64,000 bases of DNA from Marivita sp003149565 (GTDB lineage Bacteria; Pseudomonadota; Alphaproteobacteria; Rhodobacterales; Rhodobacteraceae), in assembly GCF_965216415.1 (NCBI RefSeq), contig NZ_CBDCFU010000002.1. One strand, given 5' to 3'. The translations under genes were made by a program, and so were the position numbers. Position 1 is the first letter of the stretch. The number at the start of each line of letters is the position of its first letter. The notes below the pieces were generated by a model. The model saw only the letters and a program-made list of their open reading frames with translations. It searched no databases and was not told the DNA's origin. Below, piece by piece: positions 59,956-64,000 of the stretch.

Positions 59956-61326
59956 ATGACCGAGTGGCAAAAATCAGGCTGGCGCGCGAAACCGCGGGTG
60001 CAGATGCCTGACTATACGGATCAGGCAAAGCTGGAAGCTGTAGAAGCCCAGCTGTCGAAGTATCCGCCGCTGGTTTTTGCTGGTGAAGCCCGGAAGCTGA
60101 AAAAAGAATTGGGCGCGGCGTCGCGCGGTGAGGCATTTTTGCTTCAGGGCGGCGATTGTGCCGAGGCGTTTGACCAATTCAGCGCCAATGCGATCCGTGA
60201 CACGTTTAAGGTCATGCTGCAGATGGCTATGGTTTTGACTTTCGGCGCGAAAGTACCCGTGGTCAAAGTCGGCCGGATGGCAGGCCAGTTTGCCAAACCG
60301 CGCTCGGCGCCGACCGAAGTGGTGGATGGTGTGGAATTGCCGAGCTACCGCGGCGACATCATCAACGAGTTGGCGTTCACGCCCGAAGCGCGCATCCCCG
60401 ATCCAGCCAAGATGCTGCAGGCCTATACGCAAGCGGCGGCCACACTGAACCTGCTACGCGCGTTCTCGACCGGCGGTTACGCCGATGTGCATCAGGTGCA
60501 TCAGTGGACGCTGGGCTTTACCGATCGTGAGGAGTCGGAAAAATATCGTGATATGGCGAACCGCATCAGCGATACTCTCGACTTCATAAAAGCCGCAGGT
60601 GTCGATAGCGACCGCGCGCACACGCTGCAAACCGTGGACTTCTACACCAGCCATGAATCCCTGCTGCTTGAATACGAAGAGGCGCTGACCCGTCAGGATT
60701 CGACGTCCGGCAAGTGGCTGGCAGGGTCGGGGCACATGATCTGGATCGGCGACCGTACACGTCAGCCTGACGGCGCGCATGTCGAGTTTGCACGCGGCGT
60801 GTTGAACCCCGTCGGTCTCAAATGTGGTCCGACCACCACGGCGGAAGATCTGAAGGTTCTGATGTCCAAGCTGAACCCGGACAATGAAGCCGGCAAGCTG
60901 ACGCTGATTGCACGTTTTGGCGCGGGCAAAGTTGGTGAGCATTTGCCGCGTCTCATCAAGGCCGTGGCCGAAGAGGGCGCGAACGTGACTTGGGTCTGTG
61001 ATCCGATGCATGGCAACACGATCAAGTCTTCGACCGGCTACAAGACGCGTCCGTTCGATTCGGTACTTCGTGAAGTGCGCGACTTTTTTGCTGTGCACAA
61101 TGCCGAAGGCACCGTGCCGGGTGGCGTGCATTTCGAGATGACCGGTCAAGATGTGACCGAATGCACCGGAGGTGTCCGGGCGGTGAGCGAGGAAAACCTG
61201 AGCGACCGCTACCACACAGCCTGCGACCCGCGCCTCAACGCGTCTCAGTCACTGGAACTGGCATTCCTCGTGGCAGAAGAGCTGACAGCGCGCCGCGAAG
61301 CGCAGCTTTCAGCCAAAGCGGGCTGA
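59956..61326 (+). CDS. class II 3-deoxy-7-phosphoheptulonate synthase (456 aa)
   Basis: First enzyme of aromatic amino acid synthesis, joining PEP and erythrose 4-phosphate. The plant-like class II form is shown by the length and by MTEWQKSGWRAKPRVQMPDY, the LLQGGDCAEAFDQF motif, GQFAKPRSAPTE, GLKCGPTT and the metal-binding HFEMTGQDVTECTGG. The start at 59956 is the family start; an upstream in-frame extension to 59806 is not. A strong terminator follows. aroQ of the same pathway is 37 kb away. Confidence 0.95.
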   Translation: MTEWQKSGWRAKPRVQMPDYTDQAKLEAVEAQLSKYPPLVFAGEARKLKKELGAASRGEAFLLQGGDCAEAFDQFSANAIRDTFKVMLQMAMVLTFGAKVPVVKVGRMAGQFAKPRSAPTEVVDGVELPSYRGDIINELAFTPEARIPDPAKMLQAYTQAAATLNLLRAFSTGGYADVHQVHQWTLGFTDREESEKYRDMANRISDTLDFIKAAGVDSDRAHTLQTVDFYTSHESLLLEYEEALTRQDSTSGKWLAGSGHMIWIGDRTRQPDGAHVEFARGVLNPVGLKCGPTTTAEDLKVLMSKLNPDNEAGKLTLIARFGAGKVGEHLPRLIKAVAEEGANVTWVCDPMHGNTIKSSTGYKTRPFDSVLREVRDFFAVHNAEGTVPGGVHFEMTGQDVTECTGGVRAVSEENLSDRYHTACDPRLNASQSLELAFLVAEELTARREAQLSAKAG

Positions 61327-61345
61327 ATTATCACAATCCTGTTCG

Positions 61346-61377
61346 AAAAGGCGGCTCTTTGAGGCCGCCTTTTTTTA
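61346..61377. terminator. terminator after DAHP synthase, shared with the convergent PAS gene
   Basis: AAAGGCGGC and GCCGCCTTT flank an 8-base loop, followed by a seven-T run. The stop codon of the minus-strand PAS gene (61375-61377) lies inside the T run, so one hairpin probably ends both transcripts. Confidence 0.9.
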
Positions 61378-61938
61378 TGTGTTGTCGACGACCAAACGCA
61401 GCGTCGGCGCTTTGACCTGACCGGCCGCGTGATGCACGTCGGCGATCCGGTATTGCGTGCCGCGCGCACGGGACTCTTCGGCTTCGGCCACCGCACCCAG
61501 AAAATGGGACACATGCCCATCGGTATCCCGCAGAGGGTAAATCATCAGTCGTGCTTTGGCCGTATGAGGAGCGCCAGACTCCGCAGATCTCAAGTCGATT
61601 TCGCATGGTGCGCGATGGTGTCCGCATGTTTCCAAGGCGGAATACAATCGGGGCCGCGAACCCGGATCGAGCGCGAGTGAAAAAGGCCCTCCCAAGACAT
61701 GCTGCCCAAGTATGCGCTGAACGCCGCCGCCCGCGATGCGCAGACGCGCGTCGCGACACCCAAATCGCTCGGCAAGAAAGGCATGCTCCAAAGCATCTTG
61801 GATGGCGCGCGGATCCACATCTGACCAAAGCGGAATGTCACCGTGCGACGTGAGCTCGAACCAATAAGTCTGCAAAAGCTCCAAAGCCCGTGCGCCATGT
61901 CGGTTGAGTGTTTCCTGCAAAAGAGATGTTATGATCAT
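61375..61938 (-). CDS. PAS_5-family protein (187 aa)
   Basis: A small protein of the PAS_5 family (PF07310), common in alphaproteobacteria and of unknown function. The start region YWFELTSHGDIPLWSDVDPR is typical, followed by CRDARLRIAGGGVQRILGQH and MIYPLRDTDGHVSHFLGAV. It carries no kinase or GGDEF output domain. The start MIITSLLQ at 61938 is preferred to a longer reading. The region 61939-62118, shared with yicC, holds nothing else recognisable. Confidence 0.75.
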   Translation of the reverse strand: MIITSLLQETLNRHGARALELLQTYWFELTSHGDIPLWSDVDPRAIQDALEHAFLAERFGCRDARLRIAGGGVQRILGQHVLGGPFSLALDPGSRPRLYSALETCGHHRAPCEIDLRSAESGAPHTAKARLMIYPLRDTDGHVSHFLGAVAEAEESRARGTQYRIADVHHAAGQVKAPTLRLVVDNT

Positions 61939-62118
61939 GTCACGACGTCCGATCCCATTTCCCGGGTCCGGTCCTAACACAAGGCCGCCGCAATGCGGGC
62001 GCAAATCTTAACAATTGGTTAACCCAACCAGATCGCTCCGCGTGCCCCTTGCATCGGGTTGCATCAGACCGACGCACAGCGTAACCCAAATTCAAGATCG
62101 GGGAGCGAGGAGCACAGC

Positions 62119-63009
62119 ATGCGCCAATCCATGACGGGATTTGCCTCGGGACAGGGTGAGGCTTTGGGGCTGACGTGGACCTGGGACCTGCGAAGCGTCA
62201 ATGCGCGTGGTCTCGACATCCGGGCACGTGTCCCAGACTGGGTCGATGGATTGGAACAATCCCTTCGCGCGGCGATCTCGAAGCGACTGGCGCGGGGCAA
62301 TGTGACTGTGTCCCTTCGTCTGCAATCGACCACGGCTGAAAATGTTCAGGAGCTGAACGAAGCGCAACTCGACCGGGTATTGACGGCAATGCTGCGGATC
62401 GAAGCCGAGGCAATGGCGCGCGGCTTATCGCTGACAGCCTCCTCTGCGGCTGACCTGATCACCGTACGAGGCGTGATGGACGCGCCGCAACAAAGCACCG
62501 ATCCGGTAGAGTTGCGCACGATTCTCGTCGCGGACTTTGCTGCTGTTCTCGACCAGTTTATCGTCTCGCGCCAAACGGAAGGGTCTGCTCTGGTCGATGT
62601 GCTGACAGGTCAGGTAGACCAGATTGCACACCTCGTCGGTCAGGCTGACGACGTGGCTCAGGCCCGCAAAGACGAGCAGGCCGAAAAAATGCGCGCGGCG
62701 ATGGCGCGGGTGATGGACGCGCAGGACGCCGTGGACGAACAACGCGTTGCGCAGGAATTGGCTCTGATCGCGGTCAAGGCCGATGTCACAGAGGAAATCG
62801 ACCGTCTTCGCGCGCATGTCGAGGCCGCTCGGGCCTTGCTTTCCGCTGATGGGGCCGTGGGGCGCAAATTGGATTTCCTGATGCAGGAGTTCAACCGCGA
62901 GGCCAATACGCTCTGTTCAAAGGCACAATCCTCGGCGCTCACAACGGTGGGACTGGAATTGAAGACGGTGATCGAACAAATGCGTGAGCAGGTTCAGAAT
63001 GTGGAGTGA
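62119..63009 (+). CDS. yicC: YicC family protein, probable endoribonuclease (296 aa)
   Basis: YicC-like stress protein; E. coli YicC has been described as an RNase. The N-terminus MRQSMTGFASGQGEALGLTW and the C-terminal DUF1732 region (FLMQEFNREANTLCSKAQSS, then TVIEQMREQVQNVE) are diagnostic. The middle is a long helical stretch. It lies 3 bases before gmk, the same gene pair seen in many proteobacteria. Confidence 0.92.
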   Translation: MRQSMTGFASGQGEALGLTWTWDLRSVNARGLDIRARVPDWVDGLEQSLRAAISKRLARGNVTVSLRLQSTTAENVQELNEAQLDRVLTAMLRIEAEAMARGLSLTASSAADLITVRGVMDAPQQSTDPVELRTILVADFAAVLDQFIVSRQTEGSALVDVLTGQVDQIAHLVGQADDVAQARKDEQAEKMRAAMARVMDAQDAVDEQRVAQELALIAVKADVTEEIDRLRAHVEAARALLSADGAVGRKLDFLMQEFNREANTLCSKAQSSALTTVGLELKTVIEQMREQVQNVE

Positions 63010-63012
63010 GGC

Positions 63013-63654
63013 ATGATCAACCGACGCGGATTGCTGATAATTCTGTCTTCGCCATCGGGCGCGGGCAAGTCGACCCTTTCGCGTCGTTTATTGGAGTGGG
63101 ACACGAGCCTGAGCTTTTCCGTCTCCGCCACCACGCGCGCACCGCGCCCAGGTGAGGTGGATGGGGAGCACTATCATTTCCTCACGGACGACGCGTTCAA
63201 ACTTGACGTTGCAAACGGCAATATGCTGGAGCATGCGCATGTTTTCGGAAATTTCTACGGCAGTCCGCGCAAACCGGTGCAAACCGCAATCGATGCGGGG
63301 AATGACGTGCTCTTTGACATCGACTGGCAGGGTGCGCAGCAGATCGTGAACTCTGCTCTTGGCCCCCACACGCTGTCGATCTTCATCCTGCCCCCGTCCA
63401 TTGCCGAGTTGCGTCGACGTCTCGAAAGCCGCGGCCAAGACAGTGCCGAGACCATCGGCAAGCGCATGCTCAAAAGCTGGGACGAAATCAGCCATTGGGG
63501 CAGCTATGACTACGTTCTGGTGAACGATGATCTCGATGCCACCTTTGAAAAGCTAAAGACCATCGTGGATGCGACACGTCTGCGCCGCCTGCAACAGCCG
63601 GGCCTCGTGGAGCATGTTCGCAAACTGCAACAGGAATTCGAGGAACTGACATGA
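63013..63654 (+). CDS. gmk: guanylate kinase (213 aa)
   Basis: Phosphorylates GMP to GDP. P-loop SSPSGAGKSTLSRRLL, GMP-binding SATTRAPRPGEVDGEHYHF and lid region ILPPSIAELRRRLESRGQDS are intact. Normal length. Its stop overlaps the next start (ATGA). Confidence 0.96.
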   Translation: MINRRGLLIILSSPSGAGKSTLSRRLLEWDTSLSFSVSATTRAPRPGEVDGEHYHFLTDDAFKLDVANGNMLEHAHVFGNFYGSPRKPVQTAIDAGNDVLFDIDWQGAQQIVNSALGPHTLSIFILPPSIAELRRRLESRGQDSAETIGKRMLKSWDEISHWGSYDYVLVNDDLDATFEKLKTIVDATRLRRLQQPGLVEHVRKLQQEFEELT

Positions 63655-64000
63655 CGCTTTACGCACTGGATGGAATTGCACCCCAGATTGCCGAAGACAC
63701 CTGGATCGCACCGGATGCAAACCTGATCGGCCGGATCATTGTCGAAGAGGCGGCAAGCGTCTGGTTCTGTTCGACCCTGCGTGGCGATAACGAGGTGATC
63801 ACCGTTGGCACGGGCAGCAACATTCAGGAAAACTGCGTTCTACACACAGATATGGGCTACCCGCTGACCATCGGCGCAGGCTGCACCATTGGCCACAAAG
63901 TTATGCTGCACGGCTGCACGATTGGGGACAATTCCCTGATCGGCATGGGCGCTACCGTTCTGAACGGAGCGAAAATCGGCAACAACTGCCTGATCGGGGC
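63651..64000 (+). CDS. gamma-carbonic anhydrase family protein (5' part, 116 codons)
   Basis: A left-handed beta-helix hexapeptide-repeat protein of the gamma-CA/PaaY/YrdA group, cut by the window end. The metal-binding histidines are visible in CVLHTDMG and in IGHKVMLHGC, and WFCSTLRGDNEVITVG and GSNIQEN are typical. Whether it hydrates CO2 or is a thioesterase-like relative cannot be told. It overlaps gmk by four bases. Confidence 0.9.
   Translation, partial: MTLYALDGIAPQIAEDTWIAPDANLIGRIIVEEAASVWFCSTLRGDNEVITVGTGSNIQENCVLHTDMGYPLTIGAGCTIGHKVMLHGCTIGDNSLIGMGATVLNGAKIGNNCLIG

Noticed and set aside
1..64000. CRISPR array
   Set aside because: No set of evenly spaced direct repeats with unique spacers was seen.

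Overview
The window looks like about 64 kb of chromosome from an alphaproteobacterium of the Roseobacter group (Rhodobacteraceae). Supporting this are high GC coding sequence, a B12-dependent class II ribonucleotide reductase as a long single chain, a class II DAHP synthase, several TRAP/ABC uptake systems, a Hint-domain protein of the type common in this family, and intergenic palindromes typical of these genomes. No ribosomal RNA, CRISPR array or replication origin is visible.

Layout. 1-7 kb: PpiD-like periplasmic foldase, aminotransferase, gpt, LysE exporter, fabI, pdxH, a double cold-shock-domain protein and a secreted DUF192 protein, then tRNA-Pro(TGG). 7.7-15.6 kb: nrdJ, preceded by DnaA-like and NrdR-like sites, then a 1066-residue fusion of a reductive dehalogenase with a flavin/2Fe-2S reductase, then a WYL-type regulator broken by a one-base frameshift. 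15.8-18.3 kb: tatABC plus a DUF815 ATPase. 18.5-21.5 kb: one-carbon cluster (pterin-binding methyltransferase, HAD phosphatase, MTHFR-like protein, small 'virulence factor' family protein). 21.7-23.3 kb: Ppx/GppA phosphatase and aroQ. 23.5-27.2 kb: uncharacterised catabolic cluster (FAH hydrolase, DHDPS-like lyase, hydantoinase, hydantoin racemase), facing a TakP-like TRAP transporter (27.2-30.4 kb). The TRAP genes lie directly behind a complete histidine utilisation locus (hutIHGU; divergent hutF-hutC, 30.5-37.8 kb) with a palindromic candidate HutC operator.

37.9-42.6 kb is an accessory island next to tRNA-Asn(GTT). Partial copies of that tRNA lie at its left edge and in its middle. It holds an intact IS3-family element, fragments of IS630 and IS5-type transposases, a vapC toxin remnant, an unrecognised protein and a C39-like cysteine peptidase. 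No integrase was found.

42.7-64 kb returns to core genome: MBL hydrolase, orphan sensor kinase, thioesterase, a response regulator / FIST sensor / hybrid kinase operon resembling NosP-NahK systems, a complete branched-chain amino acid type ABC transporter (liv), a PQQ-type sugar dehydrogenase, a Hint protein, a CDF metal exporter, a GlxA-type AraC regulator, class II DAHP synthase, a PAS protein, yicC, gmk and the start of a gamma-carbonic anhydrase gene.

Themes: cobalamin-dependent enzymes are concentrated between 7.7 and 19.6 kb (nrdJ, the dehalogenase, and probably the pterin methyltransferase through a B12 partner). Scavenging of amino acids and ring-shaped nitrogen compounds dominates 23-37 kb. 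Functions are read from motifs and family knowledge; no database search was possible.
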